A DNA stretch of 64,000 bases from Gemmobacter sp034519525 (GTDB lineage Bacteria > Pseudomonadota > Alphaproteobacteria > Rhodobacterales > Rhodobacteraceae): the NCBI GenBank assembly GCA_034519525.1, contig JAXHOJ010000054.1, positions 62,001 to 126,000 of the forward strand, given 5' to 3'. The notes under the pieces are model-generated. The model made no database searches, was not told the DNA's origin, and saw only the letters and a list, made by a program, of their open reading frames with translations. The position numbers and the translations under genes are program-made. Positions 15,953 to 24,009 of this stretch are shown here, piece by piece (the first letter of the stretch is position 1; each line of letters begins with the position of its first letter).

Positions 15953-16971
15953 TTCGTCCTCGGATCGAACAGCCGATACAGCAGATCGGACAGAAGGTTC
16001 AGCGCGATGAAGATCACGCCCACGATCAGCACACAGGTCATCACCGCGTTCATGTCACCGATGATGAGGTTGCTGGTCAGATACTGGCCAAAGCCCGGCC
16101 AGGCAAAGACGGTTTCGATCAGCACCGCGCCTTCCAGAAGGCTGCCATAGGCCAGGGCCACGATCGTCACCAGCTGCACCCGGATATTGCCAAAGGCATG
16201 GCGCCAGATCGTCTGCCCGCGCGACAGACCCTTTACCCGCGCGGTGGTCATATATTCCTGGCCCAGCTGATCCAGCATGAAGCTGCGCGTCATCCGGGTG
16301 ATATAGGCCGAAGACGAATAGCCCAGCAGGCTGGCCGGCAGGATCAGGTGGTTGATGGCGCTGGCGAAGACATCGAACTGGCCGGAAATCAGGCTGTCGA
16401 TCAGCAGGAATCCGGTGCGATCCGGCACCATGCCGATGTAGAACTGGCTCATCCGCCCCGATCCGCCCACCCAGCCCAGCCCGGCATAGAACACGATCAG
16501 CGCGATCATCCCTGTCCAGAAGATCGGCATGGAATGGCCGAACAGGCTGAACACCCGCACCAGATGATCGGGCCAGCGGTCCTTGTTCACCGCCGCCGTG
16601 ACCCCCAGCGGGATGCCCAGACCCGCGCCGATCAGGATGGCGAAGGTGGCAAGCTCCATCGTGGCGGGCATCACATGCAGGATGTCTTCGATCACCGGCT
16701 TGCCTGTGCGGATCGAGGTGCCGAAATCGCCGGTCAGCACATCGCCCAGATAGCGCAGGAACTGTTCCCACACCGGGCGATCCAGACCCAGTTGCAGATA
16801 GACCTGCTGATAGATTTCGGGCGAGGCCTCTTCGCCCACGATGGCGCGCACGGGGTCTGCGGGCATCATCCGCCCGATGATGAAGGTGAGCATCAAAAGC
16901 CCAAGCAGCGTCACCGCGATGGTGCCCGCCTGCCCAAGGGCGCTGCGCAGGCGCAGGTGGTTGATTGACAT
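15949..16971 (-). CDS. oligopeptide/dipeptide-type ABC permease (DppB-like)
   Basis: The protein has 340 residues. An N-terminal helix (GTIAVTLLGLLMLTFIIGRMMPADP) leads into a DppB-type signature, LGLDRPVWEQFLRYLGDVLTGDFGTSI. The EAA loop is MTTARVKGLSRGQTIWRHAFGN, and the C-terminus carries AWPGFGQYLTSNLIIGD. It is the first gene of the four-gene transporter operon. A TGTCTGACA element lies 58 bp upstream of its start, so the GntR-family regulator encoded 500 bp away probably controls it. Confidence 0.88.
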   Translation of the reverse strand: MSINHLRLRSALGQAGTIAVTLLGLLMLTFIIGRMMPADPVRAIVGEEASPEIYQQVYLQLGLDRPVWEQFLRYLGDVLTGDFGTSIRTGKPVIEDILHVMPATMELATFAILIGAGLGIPLGVTAAVNKDRWPDHLVRVFSLFGHSMPIFWTGMIALIVFYAGLGWVGGSGRMSQFYIGMVPDRTGFLLIDSLISGQFDVFASAINHLILPASLLGYSSSAYITRMTRSFMLDQLGQEYMTTARVKGLSRGQTIWRHAFGNIRVQLVTIVALAYGSLLEGAVLIETVFAWPGFGQYLTSNLIIGDMNAVMTCVLIVGVIFIALNLLSDLLYRLFDPRTK

Positions 16972-17027
16972 GTATCCTCCCCATGTCGCGTCGGCTTTGC
17001 TAAATGAAGCTGACAGGATGTTTCAAC

Positions 17028-17038
17028 CTGTCTGACAA
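17028..17038. promoter_or_regulatory. GntR-type operator upstream of the transporter operon
   Basis: CTGTCTGACAA contains a perfect TGTCTGACA at 17029-17037. It lies between the cupin gene and the first permease gene (start 16971). A second inverted repeat, CTGTCA (17051-17056) and TGACAG (17070-17075), flanks it upstream and may be either part of the operator or a weak terminator of the cupin gene. Confidence 0.6.
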
Positions 17039-17082
17039 GTTAGGGCGAGTCTGTCAAGCCTGAACGGCCTGACAGAAACCCG

Positions 17083-17397
17083 TCAGAGAAAATCGTCGCG
17101 GCGCGGGGTGAAACAGTCGATCAACTCGCCCGCTTCCAGACACTGACAGCCATGTTCGACACCCGATGCCATCACAAGACTGTCGCCCGGCTGCAGGTCA
17201 TAGGCCTGTCCATCGCGGAAAAACCGGAACTTGCCGCGCGCAACATAGGTCGATTGCACATGTGGATGGCTGTGCAGCTTGCCTTTCGCGCCGGTTTCAA
17301 AGCGGAAGGACACCATCATCAGATCCGGGGAATCTGACAAGACCTGACGTTGAACGCCGGTATCGGGGTGATGCACAGGGTAGACAGGCAGGGACAT
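17083..17397 (-). CDS. kdgF: KdgF-like cupin, unsaturated uronate linearisation
   Basis: The protein has 104 residues and is a single-domain cupin. The metal-binding motif HSHPHVQSTYVARGKF is at residues 42-57 and GDSLVMASGVEHGCQCLEAGELID at 71-94, ending in FTPRRDDFL. This pattern is characteristic of KdgF-type pectin degradation proteins. They speed the ring opening of 4,5-unsaturated galacturonate to 5-keto-4-deoxyuronate, the substrate of KduI. The start at 17397 follows GGAGG with a 7-nt spacer. The promoter region holds a TGTCnGACA operator. It sits between the GntR regulator gene and the transporter operon, on the same strand. Confidence 0.8.
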   Translation of the reverse strand: MSLPVYPVHHPDTGVQRQVLSDSPDLMMVSFRFETGAKGKLHSHPHVQSTYVARGKFRFFRDGQAYDLQPGDSLVMASGVEHGCQCLEAGELIDCFTPRRDDFL

Positions 17398-17445
17398 GGC
17401 AGGGCCTCCGGTATGTATCCGAGTCATCACATATATAATCCCATC

Positions 17446-17457
17446 CTGTCTGACAAG
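17446..17457. promoter_or_regulatory. GntR-type operator upstream of the cupin gene
   Basis: CTGTCTGACAAG includes a perfect TGTCTGACA at 17447-17455, in the 66-bp gap between the GntR gene stop and the cupin start. The 13-base context CCTGTCTGACAAG is identical to the site upstream of the permease operon. Confidence 0.6.
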
Positions 17458-17463
17458 ATTGGA

Positions 17464-18204
17464 TCAGGTCAAAGAGCGCCCCGCCCGCAGCAGCACCTTG
17501 TAACGATCCAGACTGCCGCGCAGGTGATCGCGCATCCGGTCACGCGCCGCGGCGCCATCGCCTTCGATGATCGCACCCACGATCTGATTGTGTTCTTCCT
17601 GCAGATGCTGGTTGTAATCCTTGGGCCGGGCGCCGGGTTCGGACCCCTGCAATTCGCCCCGCGGGATGATGCCGGACCGGATCATGTTCAGGAATTCTGA
17701 AAACCGGCGGTTCTGTGTGGCTTCGGCAATCGCCAGATGCAGCGCGAAATCGGCGTCGCTGGTGGGCTGACCCTTGCGCAGACATTCGCCCACCGCCGCA
17801 TGAGCCTGCATGATGGTTTCCAGCTGCGCAGGCGACCGGCGGGCGGCGGCCAGTGCCGCAGCCTCGATCTCGCAGGCGGTGCGCAATTCCAGCAGTTCGA
17901 TCACTGAAGAGATGCGCGCGGTGGTCAGATCGTCAAACGGGCGCGACGGGCGGTTGCTGGTATCCAGCGCAAAGACCCCCGCCCCCTTGCGCGCTTCAAC
18001 CAGACCATCGGCGCGCAAGGCGGCGATGGCCTCGCGCACCACAGCGCGGCTGACAGAGTGCAGGCGGGTCAGTTCGTTCTCGCTGGGCAGCTTGTCGCCG
18101 GCGCGGAAGATGCCTGCCTCAAGATCGCGGCGCAGGGCATTGCTGATCCGGTCCACCAGCGAATCCTCGCTGCGATGGGCTGCGCCTTTGGCACCTTCGT
18201 TCAT
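17464..18204 (-). CDS. GntR/FadR-family transcriptional regulator of the pectin island
   Basis: The protein has 246 residues. A winged helix-turn-helix occupies residues 15-80 (KLPSENELTRLHSVSRAVVREAIAALRADGLVEARKGAGVF). An FCD effector domain follows, with FALHLAIAEATQN and EEHNQIVGAI as likely metal/effector residues. I chose the start at 18204 because GGGGGATC precedes it. An upstream ATG at 18240 would put a perfect TGTCnGACA operator inside the coding region. With the 18204 start the operator sits 18-26 bp upstream, implying autoregulation. It is co-directional with the cupin and transporter genes and is the obvious candidate to bind all four copies of the element. Confidence 0.87.
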   Translation of the reverse strand: MNEGAKGAAHRSEDSLVDRISNALRRDLEAGIFRAGDKLPSENELTRLHSVSRAVVREAIAALRADGLVEARKGAGVFALDTSNRPSRPFDDLTTARISSVIELLELRTACEIEAAALAAARRSPAQLETIMQAHAAVGECLRKGQPTSDADFALHLAIAEATQNRRFSEFLNMIRSGIIPRGELQGSEPGARPKDYNQHLQEEHNQIVGAIIEGDGAAARDRMRDHLRGSLDRYKVLLRAGRSLT

Positions 18205-18221
18205 GCAGATCCCCCCGTGGC

Positions 18222-18230
18222 TGTCCGACA
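18222..18230. promoter_or_regulatory. GntR autoregulatory operator
   Basis: TGTCCGACA, a perfect match to TGTCnGACA, lies just upstream of the regulator's preferred start codon at 18204. Confidence 0.55.
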
Positions 18231-18281
18231 TCTTTGCCACCCTGCAAGAGTGCTAGCGCGCGCCGGGCTGCGCCGCAAGGG

Positions 18282-19343
18282 CTAGCCCAGCTGGCAGGCC
18301 AGCCATGCGAATGCTTCGGCCTGCCGGTCAGGCAGGAAGCTGTGCGCCCCGGGAGGGCGGTGCAGTGACAGACGGGCCTCTGCGCCCCGGGCCTGCCAGA
18401 TCTCGGCCAGTTTGGCAAAGGCCTCTGTCACCGCCGGGGCCGGGAACAGCGGGTCACCCTGCCCCACCTCGGCCCAGAGCGGCTTGGGCGCGGCAAGGCC
18501 CGCGATATCGGGCAGATCAAGATGGCGGAACAGCAAGGGATGCGTCATCCAGAAGGCCGATTGCCCGCGCAGCTGGTTGTTGCCCGGCACCAGCAGGCCC
18601 GCCAGGCTGGCCATCCAGCTGATGGAAACCGCCGCAGAAACATGCGGTGACAGTGCCGCAACCTGCCAGGCGCGAAAGCCGCCCAGCGAAAAGCCGAGGG
18701 CGCCGATGCGCTTGGCATCCACTTGCGGCAGATCGGCCAGAAAGGCCGCAGCGCGCCTGTCCTCCCAGGCCATCAGCCCGGCAGGCGTCAGGCCGATGGC
18801 CATCAGATTGGCCGCCAGCGCCTGCTGCGCCTCGTATCCGTTGCCCTGCCGCCCGCCCCAGCCCAAGGCATCGACCGAAAGCACCGCGAACCCAAGCCGC
18901 ACCAGCCCGAGGCCCGGGCTTTGGCCACCGAAGAACCGTTGCAGCCAGGCCTCGGCAACCGGATGTGGCCCCCCAAGCGGAACGATGCACTTTTCCTTGC
19001 CGATTCGGAATTCAGAGCCGTGGTCATGCAGGGCAAGCGCAGCCGGAAACGGGCCATCACCCTTGGGCAGCAGCAGCAGTGCCCCTGCCTCCATGCCTTC
19101 CGTCAGGGTCAGCCGCAGCTGCCGGGCGATATGATCGCCGCGATCCTCTTCGGCCAGCAGGGCCGGTGCAAAATCCGGCTCTGGCAGATCGGGCAGCGCA
19201 AGATCCTGCATCAGCCGCAGCCCGGCGGCCTGCCATTGCACCGGATCCCCGCCTGACGCCCGCCAGCCTGCGGAAAAGCCGCGCTGCGCCGCCAGACGGG
19301 CCAGCGCAGGCACAAGATTATCGGGGCTGATGGGCGGGTTCAT
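18282..19343 (-). CDS. alpha/beta hydrolase, dienelactone-hydrolase/acetyl-esterase type
   Basis: The protein has about 353 residues and no signal peptide. The nucleophile elbow is GFSLGG (about residue 233), the oxyanion region is ALALHDHGSEF, and a C-terminal PPGAHSFLPDRQ supplies the likely catalytic His. The family (large DLH-like hydrolases) includes intracellular deacetylases encoded beside YteR-type enzymes. It follows the GH105 gene by 5 nt on the same strand, so deacetylation of imported rhamnogalacturonan oligosaccharides is plausible. The start is uncertain; a TTG at 19373 would add ten residues and overlap the GH105 gene. Confidence 0.75.
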   Translation of the reverse strand: MNPPISPDNLVPALARLAAQRGFSAGWRASGGDPVQWQAAGLRLMQDLALPDLPEPDFAPALLAEEDRGDHIARQLRLTLTEGMEAGALLLLPKGDGPFPAALALHDHGSEFRIGKEKCIVPLGGPHPVAEAWLQRFFGGQSPGLGLVRLGFAVLSVDALGWGGRQGNGYEAQQALAANLMAIGLTPAGLMAWEDRRAAAFLADLPQVDAKRIGALGFSLGGFRAWQVAALSPHVSAAVSISWMASLAGLLVPGNNQLRGQSAFWMTHPLLFRHLDLPDIAGLAAPKPLWAEVGQGDPLFPAPAVTEAFAKLAEIWQARGAEARLSLHRPPGAHSFLPDRQAEAFAWLACQLG

Positions 19344-19348
19344 GAGGT

Positions 19349-20449
19349 TCAGGCCGGCACGGGAACAAGGCAAGCCTCAGCATAGGCCATCATCAGCGGC
19401 CCCACACCTTTGGAATCATCGGAAACCACCTGTTCGGTCAGGTAATAGGCCGGGCTGCCATCACGATAGGGGCCGGACAGCGCGCCCAGGCCCGCCACAT
19501 GGCAGATGCCTGCCATACGGATCGCGCCGTTTTCGCTTACAAGCCGGGTGCTTTCCAGCGCCGTCAGCGCCCGCAACCCGGCATTGCGCAGCAGATCGGC
19601 CTCGCCATCGCCTGCCAGGCCGGCCCGTGCCGCCCGCAGCAGGGCATAGGCAAACATCGCGGAGGCAGAGCTTTCATCGTAATTGCCGGGCAAATCGGGC
19701 GCATCCAGCACTTGCGGCCAGAGGCCCGATGCCCCCTGCCGTGCCGTGATTGCCAGCAGGATCGCCCGGCAGCGGTTGCGCAGCGGGCGGGTTGCGCTGT
19801 CTTCCGGCAGCACTGCCAAGGCATCCACCAGCGCCATGGCCAGCCACCCCATGGCCCGCGCCCAGACAGCCGGCGATTTCCCGGTGGCCGGATCCGCCCA
19901 GCGCTGTTCGCGGCATTCGTCATATCCATGCACATGCAACCCGCCTGCGGTGGCGGTCAGCGCCAGCGCGGTGGAAAACTGTGCCAGCGCATCGGCAATG
20001 CGCGCCTGATTGCCCGTGGCCTGTGCATATTCGATCTGGAAGGGCAGGCCCATATAAAGCCCGTCAAGCCAGACCTGATGCGGATAGCGTTTCTTGTGCC
20101 AATAGTTCCCGGCCATGATGCGCGGATGGTGATCCAGCTGCGCCACCAGCCGCCCGGCGGCAAGCATATAGCGCGGATCGCCGGTTTCCCGGGCCAGCGG
20201 AAACAGGATGCGGCCGGCCAGAATATTGTCGATGTTGAACTCGTCCGGGTCATAGCCCGCCAGCGCGCCGTTGGTGCCGATCTGCGCATCGGCAAGCCGG
20301 TGCAGATGGACCCGCCAGCGCGGATCGCCTGTGGCCGCCGCCAGCAGATCCAGCCCGCGATAGATGCAGCCATCCTCGTAGCACCAGGCCCCGCCCTTGT
20401 AGGGCTTATAGCTTTGGCAGAACTGATCAAAGTAGCGCGAAAGGGTCAT
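19349..20449 (-). CDS. GH105 unsaturated rhamnogalacturonyl/uronyl hydrolase
   Basis: The protein has 366 residues, close to YteR (about 373). It is an alpha/alpha-barrel glycoside hydrolase. Recognisable parts are WCYEDGCIYRGLD near residue 22, FNIDNILAGR with Asp74, YPHQVWLDGLYMGLPF with Asp129, and WARAMGWLAMALVD. The two Asp residues correspond to the catalytic/hydration pair of GH88/GH105 enzymes. It removes the 4,5-unsaturated uronic acid left at the non-reducing end by pectate or rhamnogalacturonan lyases, and feeds KdgF and KduI. It lacks a signal peptide, so it is cytoplasmic. The start at 20449 begins the conserved N-terminus; upstream residues are not family-like. Confidence 0.9.
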   Translation of the reverse strand: MTLSRYFDQFCQSYKPYKGGAWCYEDGCIYRGLDLLAAATGDPRWRVHLHRLADAQIGTNGALAGYDPDEFNIDNILAGRILFPLARETGDPRYMLAAGRLVAQLDHHPRIMAGNYWHKKRYPHQVWLDGLYMGLPFQIEYAQATGNQARIADALAQFSTALALTATAGGLHVHGYDECREQRWADPATGKSPAVWARAMGWLAMALVDALAVLPEDSATRPLRNRCRAILLAITARQGASGLWPQVLDAPDLPGNYDESSASAMFAYALLRAARAGLAGDGEADLLRNAGLRALTALESTRLVSENGAIRMAGICHVAGLGALSGPYRDGSPAYYLTEQVVSDDSKGVGPLMMAYAEACLVPVPA

Positions 20450-21010
20450 GATGTGCTCTCTGCGGAAAGGGTGATGGGAAGGGGCGACAGCAGCGCGGGG
20501 CTGGTCACACTGGATCTGGGCTTGCTCGGCGGTCAGCATTTCTTGGCGCATGGGGCGGATGCGGTCGGCCATCACTTGCCTGCGGCCAGGCGGGCCTTTT
20601 GAACAGGTTCACAGGGCCATCGGATGCCTTCTCGTTCCACGAGCGGATGGCGCTGGTTTCCAGCAAGGCCGATGCCCTTTGGCAGCTCTTCCGGGTCCTT
20701 CTAGGCTTTCTGCACCAAGGCCAGCGTGGCGAGAAGCTGTGCAGTTTCCTTGACAGCCCTGAACGTCTGGGCACGGTTCGCTGCGAAGGTTTCAGTTCTG
20801 TTCCTGGATCGCTTGGGCGCCAGACGCACAGGATATTTGTCAAAAGGCGACAGATAGACGGGCGACCCTAGAAAATTGTTCCTCGCCCAGTTCTTGTGTC
20901 GCGAAACCCCGATGCGGCTGCGGCCGGCAGAACCTTCTTTCACCTGCCGCCCATCCGTTTCATGCGTGTCTCCTCCACTGTTTCGCGCCCTGCACGGCCC
21001 TATTTTGCCG
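20450..21010. other. 561-bp gap between the GH105 and gli genes, no confident gene
   Basis: Only short overlapping frames on both strands are present, for example about 80-110 codons on the minus strand between 20505 and 20943. None has a recognisable motif, ribosome site or sensible composition. Two minus-strand frames separated by a stop near 20700 could be a decayed gene or transposase remnant, but I cannot support either. The region should contain the promoter of the GH105-esterase pair. No TGTCnGACA copy was seen. Confidence 0.5.
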
Positions 21011-21871
21011 CTACGACGGTGGAAATCCGTAAAGCTCTGCCGGATTATCGGTCAGCACGCGGTCACGCGTGCCGCTGGGCAGCCAGCTGAACGCAAGTTC
21101 GGCAAGCTGCAGGTCGTCGGGATAATCGGCGCTGCTGCGCATCATGTTGTGCGGAAAGTTGGTGCCCCAGACGATGCGCTGCGGCGCATGGGCGGCAATG
21201 CGGCGCGACGGGGCGGCCACATCCTCGAACGGCCAGCCGCAGCGCGTGCTTTCATAGGCACCCGCAAATTTGAACCAGCAATTGCCACGGTCGATCAACC
21301 GCAGGACCGCCGCAACCTCGGGGCTGTCAGCCGTGATCCCCTTGAAGAACTTGCCATGGTGATCGAAGACCCAGCGGGATTTCAAACGCTCCAGCCGCGG
21401 CAGATGATCCAGCAGGTTCGATCCATCGAACTGCACCGCCATCATCCAGCCAGCGGCATGGGCGCGGGCGTCGATCTCTTCCAGCTGGTCAAGCCCCACG
21501 GCCCCGCCCGGCAGATCCATGATCCGTGCCCCGACGATCCCGGCCGCCGACAGGCGGGCGATTTCGACATCGGATGTCGTGCGGTCGATCACCGCAACAC
21601 CCCGCGCGCACTCCCCCAGCGCGGCCAGACAGGCCAGAAGGTTGCCATTGTCATGGCCATGGGCATTGCCCTGCGTCACCACCACCCGATCCAGACCCAG
21701 CCAGCGCATGACACTTTTATAGTGTTCAGGCGTCGGCAGCGGGTCGGGCGGCAAGGGAATGGCACCGGGGGCAGAGGGATATTGCGGCAGGTAGACGTGC
21801 ATCTGGCAATCCGTCGCGCCTTTGGGAAAGGCGACGGCAGGCGGCGCGCCGGTCAGTTTGCGTAGCAGCAT
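21011..21871 (-). CDS. gli: D-galactarolactone isomerase-type amidohydrolase
   Basis: The protein has 286 residues and is an amidohydrolase-superfamily TIM barrel of the cog3618/LigI branch. The strand-1 metal motif is degenerate: the usual H-x-H reads Q-M-H (ATDCQMHVY), as in relatives thought to work without metal. Other markers are VQFDGSNL, RWVFDHHGKFF and VWGTNFPHN. It sits directly downstream of gci (1-bp overlap), as in the Agrobacterium galacturonate cluster. There GLI moves the lactone from the 1,5 to the 1,4 position (D-galactaro-1,5- to 1,4-lactone), providing the substrate for Gci. The context makes this assignment strong. Confidence 0.83.
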   Translation of the reverse strand: MLLRKLTGAPPAVAFPKGATDCQMHVYLPQYPSAPGAIPLPPDPLPTPEHYKSVMRWLGLDRVVVTQGNAHGHDNGNLLACLAALGECARGVAVIDRTTSDVEIARLSAAGIVGARIMDLPGGAVGLDQLEEIDARAHAAGWMMAVQFDGSNLLDHLPRLERLKSRWVFDHHGKFFKGITADSPEVAAVLRLIDRGNCWFKFAGAYESTRCGWPFEDVAAPSRRIAAHAPQRIVWGTNFPHNMMRSSADYPDDLQLAELAFSWLPSGTRDRVLTDNPAELYGFPPS

Positions 21872-23007
21872 CAGGCATCCCCCATGCGGTATTCGGCCAG
21901 CGCATCACGGTTGATCTCGATCCCCAGACCGGGGGCAGAGGGAATGGCGACAATGCCGTTCACCGCCTCGATCGGGGTCTGCAGAATGGCCTGACGGAAG
22001 GGGTTATGGGTGCGGTCGAATTCCATGATCGGCTCAATCGGGTTCACCCGGACCGGATCGGGCGTCATGGCGGCCATGAATTGCAGTGCCGCAGCAATGT
22101 GAACACCCGTTCCCCAGACATGGGGCACCACGCGCACGCCATGCAGGCTGGCGAGCGTTGCGATCTTCATCGCCTCTGAAAAGCCACCGCAACCGGCAAG
22201 ATCGGGCTGCAGAATATCCACCGCGCGGGATTCGATGGCGGGCCACATGCCCCAGCGGCTGTGCCAGGTTTCGCCACCGGCCACCGGGATCGGCTGCCCT
22301 GCCCGCACCTCGCGGTAGGCAGACAGCTGTTCTGGGACCACAGGTTCTTCGAACCAGTCGATATCCAGATCTGCGGCGGCGCGCCCCATATGGATCGCCT
22401 CGGTCACGGTATAACCGTGGTTCGCGTCAATCATCAGCCGCATGTCAGGCCCGATGGCGGCGCGGACCGCACGGATCACGCGCAGATCCTCTGCCACCCC
22501 GAAGCCGATCTTGATCTTGCAGGCGTGAAAGCCTTCGGTCCGGCGTTGCGCCATTTCCTGCGCATTATCCTCCACCCGGTCGACACCATCACGCTTGAAG
22601 CTGCCAGTGGCATAGGCGCGGACGCTTTCGCGCCAGCGCCCGCCCAGCAAGACCGAAACCGGCTGACCCAGCGCCTTGCCCTTGATATCCCACAGCGCCA
22701 TGTCGATGCCCGACAATGCGGTGACAGCCAGCCCGCGCTGCCCCTGATCGCGCAGCGCATTATAAAGCGTGGCCCAAAGCCGTTCGGTTTCCAGCGGGTT
22801 CTGCCCGATCAGCCATGCTGCATAGGCCTGAACCACCGCCGCATTGGGCCGGGCCGGGCCCAGACATTCGCCCCAGCCCACCGTTCCGTCGCTACATTCG
22901 ATTTCGACAAGCACATGGGCGCGCCGGTCGAACCGCATCGAGGCACTTTCGAACGGCACCTCCAGCCGGTGTTCCAGAAGGTGGGTGCGAACGGCGGTGA
23001 TCTTCAT
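21871..23007 (-). CDS. gci: D-galactarolactone cycloisomerase
   Basis: The protein has 378 residues, the length I recall for Agrobacterium Gci. It is an enolase-superfamily enzyme. The K-x-K acid/base pair is KIK at residues 164-166; metal ligands are Asp194 (LMIDAN), Glu220 (DWFEEP) and Glu246 (GGETWH); VPHVWGTG carries the barrel-closing His. The protein is very similar by eye to Gci, including MRFDRRAHVLVEIEC and NPIEPIMEFDRTHNPFRQ. It opens D-galactaro-1,4-lactone to 3-deoxy-2-keto-hexarate. It lies between kdgD and gli in one minus-strand operon, 7 nt after kdgD. Confidence 0.93.
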   Translation of the reverse strand: MKITAVRTHLLEHRLEVPFESASMRFDRRAHVLVEIECSDGTVGWGECLGPARPNAAVVQAYAAWLIGQNPLETERLWATLYNALRDQGQRGLAVTALSGIDMALWDIKGKALGQPVSVLLGGRWRESVRAYATGSFKRDGVDRVEDNAQEMAQRRTEGFHACKIKIGFGVAEDLRVIRAVRAAIGPDMRLMIDANHGYTVTEAIHMGRAAADLDIDWFEEPVVPEQLSAYREVRAGQPIPVAGGETWHSRWGMWPAIESRAVDILQPDLAGCGGFSEAMKIATLASLHGVRVVPHVWGTGVHIAAALQFMAAMTPDPVRVNPIEPIMEFDRTHNPFRQAILQTPIEAVNGIVAIPSAPGLGIEINRDALAEYRMGDA

Positions 23008-23014
23008 CGCGGCC

Positions 23015-23920
23015 TCAGCGTTTGTAAGGCGCGATCAGCGCGGCCATCATGTCGTCTTCTTCCGGGGTCAGATCTTTCAGCGGCGCACGCACGCCACCGG
23101 CCGCAAAGCCCTGCAGGCGTACACCCGCCTTGATGGCCGAAACCGCATAGCCCTTGGAGCGGTTACGGATCGCCATGAACGGATAGAAAAAGTCATTCAG
23201 GATGCGCGCGCAGGTCGCACGGTCACCGGCGCGGAGCGCGGCATAGAATTCGTTCGCAAGGCCCGGAACAAAATTGAACACGGCCGAGGAATAGGTGGTG
23301 AAACCGGCGCCCAGATAGGCTTCGGCAAACAGTTCTGCCGTGGGCATCCCGCCCAGATACATCAGCCGGTCGCCCATCTTGGCGGTGATCTGACGCACCA
23401 GCCCGATATCCCCCGTGCCATCCTTGAAGCCGATCAGGTTGGGGCAGTCGTCACACAGGCGGGCCAGCGTATCCGCCTGCAGAACCGCATTGTCACGATT
23501 GTAAACCATCACCCCGAAATCCACCGACTGGCAGATTTTCTTGATATGGGCGTAAAGCCCGTCCTGCGGGGCGTCGATCAGGTAATGCGGCAGCAGAAGG
23601 ATGCCGTCTGCGCCGATCTTTTCCACAGACTGGGCGATTTCCACCGCCATATCGGTGCCATAGCCGCAGCCAGACACGATGGCGGTTTCACCCGACACCT
23701 CTTTGGCGGCTGCAACGATCCCCGGAATTTCGGCAGGTGTCAGCGAGAAGAACTCGCCCGTGCCGCCTGCCGCGAACAAGACCGGAGCCTTGTAGCCGGC
23801 CAGCCACTCCACATGCGCGCGATAGCTGTCAGGCGCAAATTTCCCTTCAGCATCGAAATGCGTCACCGGGAAGGACAGAAGGCCGGAACCAAGGGCGGTC
23901 TTGAGCTGTTCGGGGGTCAT
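23015..23920 (-). CDS. kdgD: 5-dehydro-4-deoxyglucarate dehydratase (decarboxylating)
   Basis: The protein has 301 residues and belongs to the DHDPS/NAL family of TIM barrels. The Schiff-base lysine is Lys166 in LIGFKDGTG, the proton-relay Tyr is in MVYNRDN (Tyr140), and GGTGEFFSLT is the carboxylate-binding loop. It converts 3-deoxy-2-keto-hexarate to 2-oxoglutarate semialdehyde, water and CO2. It heads the kdgD-gci-gli operon; a 27-bp perfect palindrome 63 bp upstream of the start is the likely operator. The product should be oxidised by the dehydrogenase at 27366, which is frameshifted in this sequence. Confidence 0.91.
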   Translation of the reverse strand: MTPEQLKTALGSGLLSFPVTHFDAEGKFAPDSYRAHVEWLAGYKAPVLFAAGGTGEFFSLTPAEIPGIVAAAKEVSGETAIVSGCGYGTDMAVEIAQSVEKIGADGILLLPHYLIDAPQDGLYAHIKKICQSVDFGVMVYNRDNAVLQADTLARLCDDCPNLIGFKDGTGDIGLVRQITAKMGDRLMYLGGMPTAELFAEAYLGAGFTTYSSAVFNFVPGLANEFYAALRAGDRATCARILNDFFYPFMAIRNRSKGYAVSAIKAGVRLQGFAAGGVRAPLKDLTPEEDDMMAALIAPYKR

Positions 23921-23982
23921 CAGGGAATCCTTTGAAACTGTGGCTGCCGAAGTTGTAGCGAATAAAATCGGCCGTCGTCAAT

Positions 23983-24009
23983 ATTCATCATACAAGTTGT
24001 ATGATGAAT
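23983..24009. promoter_or_regulatory. 27-bp perfect palindrome upstream of kdgD
   Basis: The half-sites ATTCATCATACAA (23983-23995) and its exact reverse complement TTGTATGATGAAT (23997-24009) flank a single central G. The element overlaps the kduD stop codon and lies 63 bp before kdgD. The ATCATACAA core recurs between kduI and kdgK. It fits a FadR/GntR-type repressor site (pattern T-x-G-T-xxx-A-C/T) and differs from the TGTCnGACA element. Confidence 0.65.

Noticed and set aside
20505..20943. Minus-strand frames in the GH105-gli gap as a possible transposase remnant
   Set aside because: No DDE, HTH or other transposase motif, no terminal inverted repeats or target duplications could be seen; left as unassigned.
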